Assembly: GCA_937872925.1 (NCBI GenBank)
Contig: CALMUT010000316.1
Location: forward strand, 62,001-126,000
From: an uncultured Myxococcales bacterium
GTDB taxonomy: Bacteria > Myxococcota_A > Polyangia > Polyangiales > Polyangiaceae
Length of the DNA stretch: 64,000 nucleotides
Reading direction: 5' to 3'
In this document: piece by piece, positions 1 to 7,032 of the stretch
Numbering within the stretch: the stretch's first letter is position 1
Layout: each line of letters starts with the position of its first letter
Program-made: the position numbers and the translations under genes
The notes under the pieces: generated by a model
The model's input: the letters and a program-made list of their open reading frames with translations, nothing else
The model's database searches: none
What the model was told of the DNA's origin: nothing

Positions 1-2
1 AC

Positions 3-122
3 GTCGCGCTGCCGCTGACCGAATGGCTCGACCGCATGTTCTTCGGCAACAAGACGAGCCCGCAAAAGAAGAAGCGCAGCGGAGCCGGCGGCCCGCCCCG
101 CGCCGAGATCCAGGGCACCTGA
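3..122 (+). CDS. C-terminal end of an unknown protein (partial)
   Basis: An open frame enters from the left edge and stops at TGA 120-122. Only 39 residues are visible. The end is basic and Gly/Pro-rich, with a KKKR stretch, and resembles a flexible cytoplasmic tail. The frame has the strong G/C third-position bias of real genes in this window. No family can be assigned from this fragment, and the start lies outside the window. Confidence 0.5.
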   Translation, partial: VALPLTEWLDRMFFGNKTSPQKKKRSGAGGPPRAEIQGT

Positions 123-152
123 GCCAACGTCGACACGCAACACCGTTGCGTT

Positions 153-671
153 ATGCTGCGGCGCATGGTGCGTCGCTGGCTCTTTGCAGTATTACTCCTG
201 CCGTCCTGCAGTCGCGGCGGTGGGTCCGAACCGCCGCCTGCCGTTACGGTGGCGCCTGCTGCGGCCCCGACGTCGAGCGCTCTGCCTGTGGCAACCTCAG
301 CCGAGCCGGAGCCGGAGCCCAAGCTCGGCCCGCCGGGGCCCGGCGTCGGAACTTACGTTGGCGCTGCTTGCACCGGGCGAAGCTACGAACGCGTCGTTAC
401 CCTGGGCTCAGAGGGGACCATCGAGGTGGTCGACCGAGTCTCGCCCTGTCCGCCAGGCGCGCAGTGCGTTTGGTCGGGCATCGTCGTCCGCAGCGGCAAG
501 TACTCCGTGCAGGGCCCCACGGAACTGGGTAAGCCGTTCCGCGTCGTGCTGTCCTTGGCCGGCGCGCAGGATCCGAAAGCCAGCGTGCTGCCGACGCATT
601 TGCTCTGGTGGGGATCCCGCGGCTCCCTGACGGAGCCGGATGAAAGCTGCCGCTATGTGCGGCGCCCCTGA
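153..671 (+). CDS. Small putative lipoprotein, function unknown
   Basis: This 172-residue protein opens with a short basic n-region (LRRMVRR), a hydrophobic stretch and a lipobox ending LLPSC, so it is probably lipid-anchored after export. A Pro/Ala/Glu-rich linker covers about residues 22-65. A compact C-terminal domain of about 100 residues follows, with four cysteines spaced like two disulfides (TYVGAAC, SPC, AQC, ESC). I do not recognise the domain. ATG 153 is used; ATG 165 is also possible and still leaves a signal peptide. The gene converges with the persulfide dioxygenase gene, leaving 58 bases between the two stops, and no clear terminator was seen there. Confidence 0.6.
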   Translation: MLRRMVRRWLFAVLLLPSCSRGGGSEPPPAVTVAPAAAPTSSALPVATSAEPEPEPKLGPPGPGVGTYVGAACTGRSYERVVTLGSEGTIEVVDRVSPCPPGAQCVWSGIVVRSGKYSVQGPTELGKPFRVVLSLAGAQDPKASVLPTHLLWWGSRGSLTEPDESCRYVRRP

Positions 672-729
672 AGCTGCACATCCGAAAGCGCTCGGTTGAT
701 AGAGCGCAGGGACGCAAGGGCGCGAGCGT

Positions 730-1422
730 CTAGACCAGGGCGGCAGGCTGTCCGCACTCGCGATTCGCGGGCACGGCTTCGTCGATGTGTTTCGGAGGGG
801 GCAGTCCCAGTTCGTCCAGGATCTTCACGAACGCGGCTTTGGATTTGCCGGCAACGCGCGGATTGTGACGCTTCTCTTCTCCGATGCTGGATTGCGTGTG
901 CCCCTTGTAGTCGTGGCCGGGCCACACGACGGTGCTGTCGGCTAATTGGAAAAGCACTTTGGTGAGGGAATCCCAGAGGACTTCGGGGCTTCCGTTCTGG
1001 AAATCTGTTCGCCCGGTTCCGCGCACCAACAGCGCGTCGCCTGTGAAGACGTTTCCGTCGATTAGAAAGCTCAAACTGTCGTCGGTGTGTCCCGGCGTTT
1101 CCAGGATGCAGATCTCAAGGTCGCCAAGGACGACTCGATCCCCGTGCCGGACCTGTAGGTCCGCGCACTTGGCACCACGTGTGGAGCCGATGCTGCGGGC
1201 TCCCGTCCGGTCGCGCAACGCACCGCTAGCAGTGACGTGATCGGCGTGCACGTGCGTGTCGAGCACGTACTCCAAATTGAGGCCCAGTTCTTCAATCAGC
1301 TTCAAGTCACGCTCAAGCTGTTCGCGCACGGGATCGATCAGCGCCGCACTTCGGGTGCGGGGATCCGCCACCAAGTAGGTGTAGGTCGAGGTTTCTCGGT
1401 CGAATAGTTGTCGTAACAGCAT
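730..1422 (-). CDS. ETHE1-like persulfide dioxygenase (MBL fold)
   Basis: The 230-residue protein is a metallo-beta-lactamase-fold enzyme of the ETHE1/persulfide dioxygenase type. This family oxidises glutathione persulfide to sulfite with a mononuclear iron. Visible signatures are THVHADH (His57, His59, Asp61, His62), His112 in ETPGHT, Asp129 in FTGDALL, GRTDFQNG at 137-144 and His170 in WPGHD. By family knowledge, His57, His112 and Asp129 would be the three iron ligands. A longer frame exists upstream, but ATG 1422 is preferred because GGAGGAG lies at 1432-1426 just before it. The divergent neighbour is a TauE/SafE exporter, which fits removal of the sulfite product. Transcription probably starts near 1440 from the sigma-54-like promoter at 1451-1466. 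A glyoxalase II-like hydrolase is the alternative, but GRTDFQ favours the dioxygenase. Confidence 0.88.
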   Translation of the reverse strand: MLLRQLFDRETSTYTYLVADPRTRSAALIDPVREQLERDLKLIEELGLNLEYVLDTHVHADHVTASGALRDRTGARSIGSTRGAKCADLQVRHGDRVVLGDLEICILETPGHTDDSLSFLIDGNVFTGDALLVRGTGRTDFQNGSPEVLWDSLTKVLFQLADSTVVWPGHDYKGHTQSSIGEEKRHNPRVAGKSKAAFVKILDELGLPPPKHIDEAVPANRECGQPAALV

Positions 1423-1450
1423 GGTCTCCTCCGATTCGCATCGAAGACAG

Positions 1451-1466
1451 TGCAGTTGCCGTGCCA
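1451..1466 (-). promoter_or_regulatory. Sigma-54 (-24/-12) promoter for the persulfide dioxygenase
   Basis: Read on the minus strand the site is TGGCACG, four bases (GCAA), then CTGCA. The sigma-54 consensus is YTGGCACG-N4-TTGCW; the differences are T to C in the -12 box and the base before TGG. The invariant GG and GC are exactly spaced. A start about 12 bases downstream of the GC, near 1440, gives a leader of roughly 18 bases that carries the GGAGGAG ribosome site. This geometry supports a working promoter. Confidence 0.75.
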
Positions 1467-1495
1467 TCCAAGAGCTTCGCAAAGATCCCGCACCA

Positions 1496-1546
1496 TGAAA
1501 CGAATTGAAACGTTGTCTGAAACAATCGCTGTAACGCCCTGAAACG
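1496..1546. promoter_or_regulatory. Five phased TGAAACG repeats, probable activator binding region
   Basis: Five direct copies of TGAAACG begin at 1496, 1506, 1518, 1530 and 1540, that is every 10-12 bases or one helical turn. Three copies are exact; 1518 reads TGAAACA and 1530 reads TGTAACG. The array sits between two divergent sigma-54-like promoters, about 80 bases upstream of one predicted start and 120 upstream of the other. That is the usual place for enhancer sites of sigma-54-dependent activators. In Cupriavidus, FisR is such an activator controlling persulfide dioxygenase genes; a FisR-like regulator here is inference, and no such gene is in the window. Confidence 0.65.
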
Positions 1547-1616
1547 AGAATTCGGCCAGAATTCCGACGTATTCACCGGAATCCCCGGGATCCCCCGCCC
1601 CTCGTTGCTTTGGGCG

Positions 1617-1633
1617 TTGGCACGCCGGCTGCA
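1617..1633 (+). promoter_or_regulatory. Sigma-54 (-24/-12) promoter for the TauE/SafE exporter
   Basis: The sequence is TTGGCACG, four bases (CCGG), then CTGCA. It matches YTGGCACG-N4-TTGCW except for one T to C change in the -12 box. It carries the same CTGCA -12 element as the opposing promoter. The predicted start near 1644 leaves only 8-11 bases before ATG 1652 or ATG 1655, with no evident ribosome site. That short leader is the weak point of the call. Confidence 0.65.
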
Positions 1634-1651
1634 ATGTATTTCGGCGTTACC

Positions 1652-2497
1652 ATGATGCCCCTAGTCATCGCACTTTCCGTGCTCATCGGAGTCAGCCTGG
1701 GCCTACTCGGCGGTGGCGGCTCCATCCTCACGGTGCCGATCCTTGTCTACGTCGCCGGGATGGAAACCAAGGCGGCCATCGCGATGAGCCTACTCGTCGT
1801 GGCGGTTACGAGTGCGGCGGGAGTCGTCTCCCATGCCCGCGCCGGACGAGTGCAGTTTCGAACCGGAGCACTATTCGGCGTTGCGGGCATGGTTGGCGCC
1901 TACGCTGGCGGGCGCATCGCGACCTTTATTCCAGGCACGTGGCTTCTAGTTGGCTTCGGTCTCATGATGCTGGCCACCGGCTTCGCGTTGCTGCGAAGTC
2001 GACAGGCCGAAGCGCCGGCGCTGCAAAAATTGCCGGTGTTCCGCGTGCTCTTGGATGGCGTCGTCGTTGGACTCGTGACGGGATTGGTCGGAGCAGGTGG
2101 CGGATTCCTAGTGGTGCCGGCGCTCGTGCTCCTGGGAGGCATGCCGATGAATGTTGCCGTTGGCACGTCGCTGTTCGTGATTGCTCTCAAGAGCAGCGCT
2201 GGATTCGCCGGCTACTTGCACAGCGTTGAAATCGACTGGGGACTTGCGGCGGGAGTGACCGCGGCGGCCACGGTGGGCGGGTTCTTCGGGAGCCGTCTGG
2301 TGGGCAAGATCTCCGAGACGGCGCTGCGCCGTGGGTTTGCGGCGTTCGTGCTGGTGATGGCCGTGGTGCTCCTGGTCAAAGAACTGCCCAGCGAGCTGGG
2401 CCTGCACCTGGGCGCCCTGAGCGCCGTCGGCCTGGGCGCCGCGACCCTGGCCCTGCTCGCCCTCGCCGCCACGCACCTGGTGCGCCGCGAAAGCTGA
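1652..2497 (+). CDS. TauE/SafE-family sulfite/sulfonate exporter
   Basis: This is a polytopic inner-membrane protein of about 281 residues with eight hydrophobic segments. The two halves are related, each opening with a Gly-rich signature (GLLGGGGSILTVP near the N-terminus, GLVGAGGGFLVVPALV in the middle). Those repeats mark the TauE/SafE (DUF81) family, which exports sulfite, sulfoacetate and similar anions. Divergence from a persulfide dioxygenase gene makes sulfite export the likely role. Possible starts are TTG 1610, ATG 1634 and ATG 1652/1655. I chose 1652 because the sigma-54-like promoter at 1617-1633 would place transcription start near 1644, making the earlier codons unusable. No Shine-Dalgarno sequence is visible for any of them. 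Confidence 0.85.
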   Translation: MMPLVIALSVLIGVSLGLLGGGGSILTVPILVYVAGMETKAAIAMSLLVVAVTSAAGVVSHARAGRVQFRTGALFGVAGMVGAYAGGRIATFIPGTWLLVGFGLMMLATGFALLRSRQAEAPALQKLPVFRVLLDGVVVGLVTGLVGAGGGFLVVPALVLLGGMPMNVAVGTSLFVIALKSSAGFAGYLHSVEIDWGLAAGVTAAATVGGFFGSRLVGKISETALRRGFAAFVLVMAVVLLVKELPSELGLHLGALSAVGLGAATLALLALAATHLVRRES

Positions 2498-2546
2498 GGC
2501 GCTCGTTCGAGACTTCAATGACTGCGCGTGGCGGCGCGCCTGTGGC

Positions 2547-2747
2547 TCAGCGAAGCGAAACTGCGTTCGAGCTTTCGCCATGTAGGCCATCGCGCTCGAA
2601 ACACGACCGAATGAAGGCGACGAAGAGCGCCGCGACCGCCAGGGGCAGCGCCGCGTCGGGTAGCGCGGGCATGGCGGAAGTGATTGCCAGGCCGCAGGCA
2701 AGGAAGAGCGTGCGGCGCGTGCCGGTGTGGAGCAGGTGCAGGATCAA
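2547..2747 (-). CDS. Small two-TM membrane protein, TTG start
   Basis: This frame of about 66 residues has strong coding bias (nearly every third base G or C) and two hydrophobic segments, roughly residues 15-30 and 36-52, then a short charged tail. The probable start is TTG 2747, which overlaps the stop of the upstream frame as TTGA. The same coupling occurs at 54109 in this window. I do not recognise the protein. It appears to be the second gene of a two-gene unit with the disrupted frame at 2744-3122. Confidence 0.4.
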   Translation of the reverse strand: MILHLLHTGTRRTLFLACGLAITSAMPALPDAALPLAVAALFVAFIRSCFERDGLHGESSNAVSLR

Positions 2748-3122
2748 CGCGAAGCTGCGTATTCGAAGTATTTGTCGGCGCAGGTAGCACCGGCGACCGC
2801 GCCACCCACGAAGCTGGCGACGACCGTCGGCGCAGCGGCAACAGTAGTGCCGATCCCAAGGGCACACACAACGACGGTATTGGCCGCTGGCTCTGCGCAC
2901 TCGGCCACGCTGCGCGGTTTTTGAGCGGGCGCGGGCTTTCGAGATGCTGAGTACTTGGTCACGAGGTCGTCGACCGCTCGCGATAGCGCTTCACGCTCTG
3001 CGGGCGCAGGAGACGCCCGCCGCGGAGCCGCGCGCGATGGGCTGGCGGTAGCCTCTGACTTTCTGCGGGTAGTCCTCGAGATGACACTGATTGCGAGTGC
3101 CGGAACAGATCGGGTTGGGCAT
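2744..3122 (-). pseudogene. Frame-disrupted small hydrophobic protein
   Basis: Coding bias switches frame inside this stretch. From ATG 3122 one frame reads MPNPICSGTRNQCHLEDY and continues with strong G/C third positions for about 42 codons before a TGA near 2991. A second frame, one base off, carries the rest: an acidic/basic linker (REALSRAVDDLVTKYSAS), a hydrophobic segment (VVVCALGIGTTVAAAPTVVA) and a stop at 2744. Joined near 2995-3005 they would make one protein of about 125 residues with a C-terminal membrane segment. The cause could be decay, a sequencing error or recoding. Function is unknown. Confidence 0.4.
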
Positions 3123-3394
3123 GGGTTCAACTCTTCGTGACCCTGGGCCTGTCGGTCCGGAGTGACGCCAGTTGCCAGAAAACACAAACGGCCGCGTTGG
3201 GGGTGGGGTCGAGGGCCGCCGCCACACGTTATTGGGAGGGCCCGGCGCTCCGAGGGGCCCAGGGCGCGAGGAGTGGCCCGGCGCCGGCCCAGGGCCCCGA
3301 CCCAAAACCCAAAGCCTCATGCAGAGAGCAGAAAAACCGCTGTGTGGGCCCGCGGTGTGGCACTTCTTGGGGCCGTGATTACCTTGGATAGTCG
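3123..3394. other. GC-rich intergenic region with a long inverted repeat
   Basis: No gene is supported here. An imperfect inverted repeat, GGGGCCCAGGGC at 3254-3265 and GCCCAGGGCCCC at 3287-3298 (11 of 12 pairs), would fold into a strong hairpin with a 21-base loop. No U-run follows, so a Rho-independent terminator is unlikely. It lies upstream of the M50 peptidase gene. Confidence 0.4.
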
Positions 3395-4162
3395 ATGACG
3401 GAGCGCGGATACCTGACGCTGTTTTCAATGCGCGGCGCATCCCTGCGCCTGCACTGGTCGCTGCCCCTGGGCATGTTGGTCTTCGGTGGGCTGCGGGTGG
3501 CCCCGGCATTTTGGCTTGGGTTCTTCTTGCTGGTGTTGATTCACGAACTCGGTCACGCCTTTGTCGTCAAGGCCTACGGGCATCGCGTGCTGTCGGTGGA
3601 CGTCACCGGCTTCGGTGGGCTGTGCCGCTGGTCGGGCTCTGCGTCGGTGATGGAGCGCGGTCTCATCGCTTGGGGCGGCGTGCTGGCTCAGGCGGTCTTG
3701 TTGGCCATCACCTTCGGGGTGCTGCTGGTCGTGGGCGCTCCCAAGGCACTGTGGGCGCGCGAGCTTGTCAGTGTGTTCACCTACACGAACCTGTGGATCA
3801 TCGGGTTGAACCTGTTGCCGATCCCACCCCTGGACGGCGCCGAAGCTTGGGGCTTCGTGCGTAACTTGATCAAGGGCGCTGGCTTTCCGCGCCCGGGTCA
3901 GCGTCTTCGCGTGCGCCTGAACGACGACGCGCCCGAGCCGCCGCATGCGGACGCCGTGGTGTGGCGGCCAGGGGATCGCGATCCGCGCTTTCAGCGTCCC
4001 GTGCAGCAGGTGTGGACGAAGTACCGCGACAGTGAGCGCCCGCCTCGCGCAGCGCCGAAAGAAAACGGGAAGGGCGGAAACGGAAAAGGCGGCACCAGCA
4101 ACGACGACCTCGCGCGCATGCTCAAAGACATCGGCGATGAAGCGGGCCGGGCCCGCCGCTAG
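3395..4162 (+). CDS. M50-family membrane metallopeptidase
   Basis: This 255-residue multi-TM protein has the site-2 protease signatures: HELGH at 50-54 within a transmembrane segment and NLLPIPPLDG at 139-148, where Asp147 would be the third zinc ligand. The core of about 155 residues carries roughly four hydrophobic segments. The last 100 residues are hydrophilic, with a Lys/Gly-rich stretch, and are not part of the core family. M50 enzymes cleave membrane-embedded substrates in regulated intramembrane proteolysis. No PDZ or CBS domain is visible. No partner anti-sigma factor is adjacent; the nearest is the ECF sigma operon at 5.7-6.9 kb. Confidence 0.85.
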   Translation: MTERGYLTLFSMRGASLRLHWSLPLGMLVFGGLRVAPAFWLGFFLLVLIHELGHAFVVKAYGHRVLSVDVTGFGGLCRWSGSASVMERGLIAWGGVLAQAVLLAITFGVLLVVGAPKALWARELVSVFTYTNLWIIGLNLLPIPPLDGAEAWGFVRNLIKGAGFPRPGQRLRVRLNDDAPEPPHADAVVWRPGDRDPRFQRPVQQVWTKYRDSERPPRAAPKENGKGGNGKGGTSNDDLARMLKDIGDEAGRARR

Positions 4163-4212
4163 ATCTGCTTTCCAAACTAGACAAAACTGGGCCAGCGTCT
4201 ACGCTTCTAGGC

Positions 4213-5280
4213 GTGTCTTTGCCTCGGGTCTTCGCTGTCGCAGCGCTGCTTGGTTTCCCTTGTGGCTGCCAAGGCGACCCGGTGGGCACGGTGCCTGCAG
4301 ACGCCGGCGCGGCGGACGCTGCGACAGAGGCTGCCTTCGACGCGGGACCGTACAAATGGGAACTGGTGTACGAAGACCCCACGGCGGGGCCCGACGACGC
4401 GCTGCACGCCATCTGGGGCTCGGGGGGATACATCGTCGCCGTCGGCAGCAACGCGCTGACCGTGGAGTTTGACGGGTCGACTTGGCATGCGCGCAACAAG
4501 ACGAATGGCGCGCACTTGTACGGCGTGTGGGGCACATCGCCCGACGACGTAGCCGCCGTGGGGCAGTACTCCTTCAATGGCACGCCGGCCATCTTCTACA
4601 AGAACGCGGGTGGCTGGATCATTGGTGGACCGTTTCCCTCAGACATGCAGGCTCTGACCAGCGTGTGGGGGGTGGGCACGCAGAAGTACTTCACCTCCCT
4701 CGATGGGCGCATCTACCAAGACGATCCCGTCAACAAACCTTCGCAGCCGTACCACCTGGCGGTGATCACCGGCGGCTGTCCGATTGGCAACCCCGTCAGC
4801 CCTCAGCTCAACGGCATCGACGGCACCGGGCTCGACAACATCATGGTCGTCGGCGACGAGCGCTTGCAGGCCCACCGCGATGGCACGGACGGTTGGGCGA
4901 CGTTTTGCGCGCTGGCTCCCGAAGTGCAATTCAGTTCGGTGACGACGATCCCGGGCTCGACGGATTTCTACGTGGGCGCGAACTTCCACGGGCTGTATCG
5001 CTGGCTTGGCCGCACGGAGCCCATGGCGCAGATTTTCGAAGATCGCGGCTTTGCCGGGGCGGACAAGGCGTATCTGCAGGGCATGTGGGCGGCGCATAGC
5101 GCGCTCGTCGTTGCAGTCGGCAGCGGCGGCAAGGTGCTCATCTATGACGGCACCCAGGCGGGCGCCAAGACGATCCCCGCGCCCACGACGGACGAGCTCT
5201 ACGACGTGTGGGGTCTCAACGAGCGCACGCTGTACATCGTGGGCAAGGGCGCGCGGATCTGGCGCCTGACACTGCCTTAG
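4213..5280 (+). CDS. Propeller-like putative lipoprotein
   Basis: From GTG 4213 this 355-residue protein begins with a hydrophobic signal and a lipobox-like GFPCGC, then an Ala/Asp-rich linker. The rest consists of repeating short blocks containing the pattern (I/V)WGSG or VWGTS followed by VAVG, at about residues 68, 103, 143 and 340. Those are blades of a beta-propeller, as in many myxobacterial surface proteins of unknown role. Several cysteines (for example GGCPIG and TFCAL) may form disulfides. No catalytic motif is evident. It stands alone between the M50 gene and a small lipoprotein gene on the other strand. Confidence 0.65.
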   Translation: MSLPRVFAVAALLGFPCGCQGDPVGTVPADAGAADAATEAAFDAGPYKWELVYEDPTAGPDDALHAIWGSGGYIVAVGSNALTVEFDGSTWHARNKTNGAHLYGVWGTSPDDVAAVGQYSFNGTPAIFYKNAGGWIIGGPFPSDMQALTSVWGVGTQKYFTSLDGRIYQDDPVNKPSQPYHLAVITGGCPIGNPVSPQLNGIDGTGLDNIMVVGDERLQAHRDGTDGWATFCALAPEVQFSSVTTIPGSTDFYVGANFHGLYRWLGRTEPMAQIFEDRGFAGADKAYLQGMWAAHSALVVAVGSGGKVLIYDGTQAGAKTIPAPTTDELYDVWGLNERTLYIVGKGARIWRLTLP

Positions 5281-5292
5281 CGTCGCCGTGCT

Positions 5293-5610
5293 TCAGGAGG
5301 GAGACGGCGGGGCGACGAGGTTGGGGGAAGCCGCGGGTGCTGGTTTGACGTCTTGTCCCGCGGCGGACGACGAGCTCCCACGCGCTGGCGCGGGTGGCGG
5401 CAATTTTTCGCCGGTCGCGCAATCGACTTCGACGGGTGGCGGCGGATTGCACGACGCGCCCTCGGGGCAGGGTGTGCTGTACGTTCGCCAGCAGCTGCCG
5501 TCCGAGCGGCGCACCACCTCGCTGGTGGTTCCACGGGTGCCGCGAGTGCAGGCGGGGATTGCCGCCAGGGTCACCACGAAGGATGCCGCCCAGCGCTGTG
5601 AGCGCTTCAT
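5293..5610 (-). CDS. Small putative lipoprotein, Pro/Ser-rich tail
   Basis: This 105-residue frame starts at ATG 5610 (MKRSQRWAAS), with a hydrophobic stretch and a lipobox ending AIPAC. A short Cys-containing block with four cysteines at about residues 40-64 follows, then a Pro/Ala/Ser-rich tail. An upstream ATG at 5628 is also possible. It converges with the propeller lipoprotein gene, with 12 bases between stops. Function unknown. Confidence 0.55.
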   Translation of the reverse strand: MKRSQRWAASFVVTLAAIPACTRGTRGTTSEVVRRSDGSCWRTYSTPCPEGASCNPPPPVEVDCATGEKLPPPAPARGSSSSAAGQDVKPAPAASPNLVAPPSPS

Positions 5611-5745
5611 CCGCCCAGTGTAGCGCATGGAGCGGCAAGTTTTCGCCGGCGCTTTTTTGCGGGATCCCAGGCCGAGCGCGCCTGTGTGGGCTTTTTTGGG
5701 GTCACGGCCGCGGGCGCCGTTCGTTGTCCCATCAAAGGAGGCGAC

Positions 5746-6105
5746 ATGTACGAGTTTCTGAGAATGGGTGGCGTGCCGATGATTTTCGTTTTGCTCTTTG
5801 GAGGATTGACCATGGCCGCGGCCATTGCTTTTGCCCGCCGCCCCATGGAGCGGCTGGTGGGCATGATCCGGGGCATGAGCATCGCGACGGTGTTCGTGGT
5901 GCTGAGCGCAGTAGCCGGGGGACTGGTGGCAACCTTCACCAACATCCCGCACACTCCCGAGTGGGCCAATCATCCGCAGATCCACTTGATCGTCATGGCT
6001 GGCATCGGCGAGTCGCTCAGTTGCGCCATTGTCGGCTTTAGCTTCCTCGCCATGGCCTGGTTGATCACGGCCTTGGGCGTGCGTCGCATGGGCCTGGTGG
6101 CGTAG
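5746..6105 (+). CDS. Small inner-membrane protein (MotA/TolQ-like look)
   Basis: The 119-residue protein starts at ATG 5746 with a clear AAAGGAGG site before it; a longer frame to 5686 lacks such support. It has about three transmembrane segments, starting with the MYEFLRMGGVPM end that also opens some MotA/TolQ/ExbB proteins, but it is too short to be a full channel subunit. It ends 12 bases before the ECF sigma gene, so it probably begins that operon. It could act as the membrane sensor or a structural partner; that is inference from position only. Confidence 0.6.
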   Translation: MYEFLRMGGVPMIFVLLFGGLTMAAAIAFARRPMERLVGMIRGMSIATVFVVLSAVAGGLVATFTNIPHTPEWANHPQIHLIVMAGIGESLSCAIVGFSFLAMAWLITALGVRRMGLVA

Positions 6106-6117
6106 AGGGACTAGCGC

Positions 6118-6699
6118 GTGAGCCTGGACCTTGCAGACTCGGCTGTCGATGGGCTGCGGCGAGGAGACGCCGCGGCCTTCGACGCCGTCTACGATGCGTA
6201 TCGCGCACGCATCTTCGGGTTCTTGGTTCGACTCACCAAAAATCGCGCGCTCGCGGAAGACCTACTGCAGGAGACGTTCCTGCGGCTTGCGCGTTCGGCG
6301 CCGGATCTTGCGGCGGACACCAATGTGCGCGCTTGGCTGTTCCGTGTGGCGCGCAACCTGGTCATCGATCACCAGCGCTGGGCGCTGCTCGACTTCGATC
6401 GCTTGTTTGAGCTTTCCCTGTGGCCGCGACCAGCGACTGACGCAGCGGCCACACCACTGGACCTTGCCGAAGCCAGCGAAACCGGACTGCGTCTCGAGCG
6501 TGCGCTTGGCGAGCTGAGCGCGGAGCATCGCGAAGTGCTGCTGCTCGTTTCTGTGGAAGGTATGGAGCCAGCCGAGGCCGCCGAGGTGCTGGGCATCCCC
6601 GGCGCGACGCTGCGTAAGCGCCTCTCTCGGGCGCGGGAGCGCCTGCAGGACATGCTGCAGGCCGGAGAATGGACCGCTGCAAAAGGAGCCCTCGCATGA
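6118..6699 (+). CDS. ECF-type RNA polymerase sigma factor
   Basis: The 193-residue protein has the two ECF parts. Region 2 spans about residues 25-90, with AEDLLQETFLRLAR and AWLFRVARNLVIDHQR. Region 4 spans about 125-180, with LSAEHREVLLLVSVEG followed by the helix-turn-helix AEVLGIPGATLRKRLSRARE. A short acidic linker lies between. It starts at GTG 6118, preceded by GAGGGA. It redirects core RNA polymerase to its own promoters. The stop overlaps the next start (ATGA), so translation of the following membrane protein is probably coupled, as is common for sigma/anti-sigma pairs. Confidence 0.92.
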   Translation: MSLDLADSAVDGLRRGDAAAFDAVYDAYRARIFGFLVRLTKNRALAEDLLQETFLRLARSAPDLAADTNVRAWLFRVARNLVIDHQRWALLDFDRLFELSLWPRPATDAAATPLDLAEASETGLRLERALGELSAEHREVLLLVSVEGMEPAEAAEVLGIPGATLRKRLSRARERLQDMLQAGEWTAAKGALA

Positions 6700-6917
6700 A
6701 AGACGACCTCGACGTGATGCTGTCGCAGCTGGTGCCCCAGGACGTGGATCGATTTCGCAGTGAGCGCACCCGCTCCTTGGCTCAGGAAGACCTGCGTGGC
6801 GCCGCAAACATGCGCCGGCGCAAGCTACGTTCCTATGAGCCGCTGCTGGTGGCGGCGGCCTGCGTGGTGTATTTGAGCTGGGCGTTCATGCGCGCCGCGG
6901 CGGCGCTAGGCGGCTGA
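6696..6917 (+). CDS. Small single-TM protein, candidate anti-sigma factor
   Basis: This 73-residue protein starts at ATG 6696, overlapping the sigma-factor stop by four bases. The first 45 residues are charged (LVPQDVDRFRSERTRSLAQE) and the C-terminus carries one transmembrane segment near residues 50-68. The layout, cytoplasmic part then membrane anchor, fits a minimal anti-sigma factor. It lacks the HxxxCxxC motif of zinc-containing anti-sigmas. Identification rests on position and topology. Confidence 0.6.
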   Translation: MKDDLDVMLSQLVPQDVDRFRSERTRSLAQEDLRGAANMRRRKLRSYEPLLVAAACVVYLSWAFMRAAAALGG

Positions 6918-7032
6918 CAACGCTGAGATCGCCGTTGGTTAGCGGCCACGCTGCCCGTGGTCGAAACGGCCTGCCAGAACTCCGAGCCTCTCAAGTAGGC
7001 GCGCGACCGTGAGGCGCGCTATCCTGCGCGGC

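Noticed and set aside
23-532. Long frame overlapping the first lipoprotein gene
   Set aside because: It is rich in Arg/Ala without domains, and the overlapping frame has a signal peptide and lipobox.
3254-3298. Strong hairpin considered as a terminator
   Set aside because: No U-run follows, and no gene stop is placed next to it on the plus strand.
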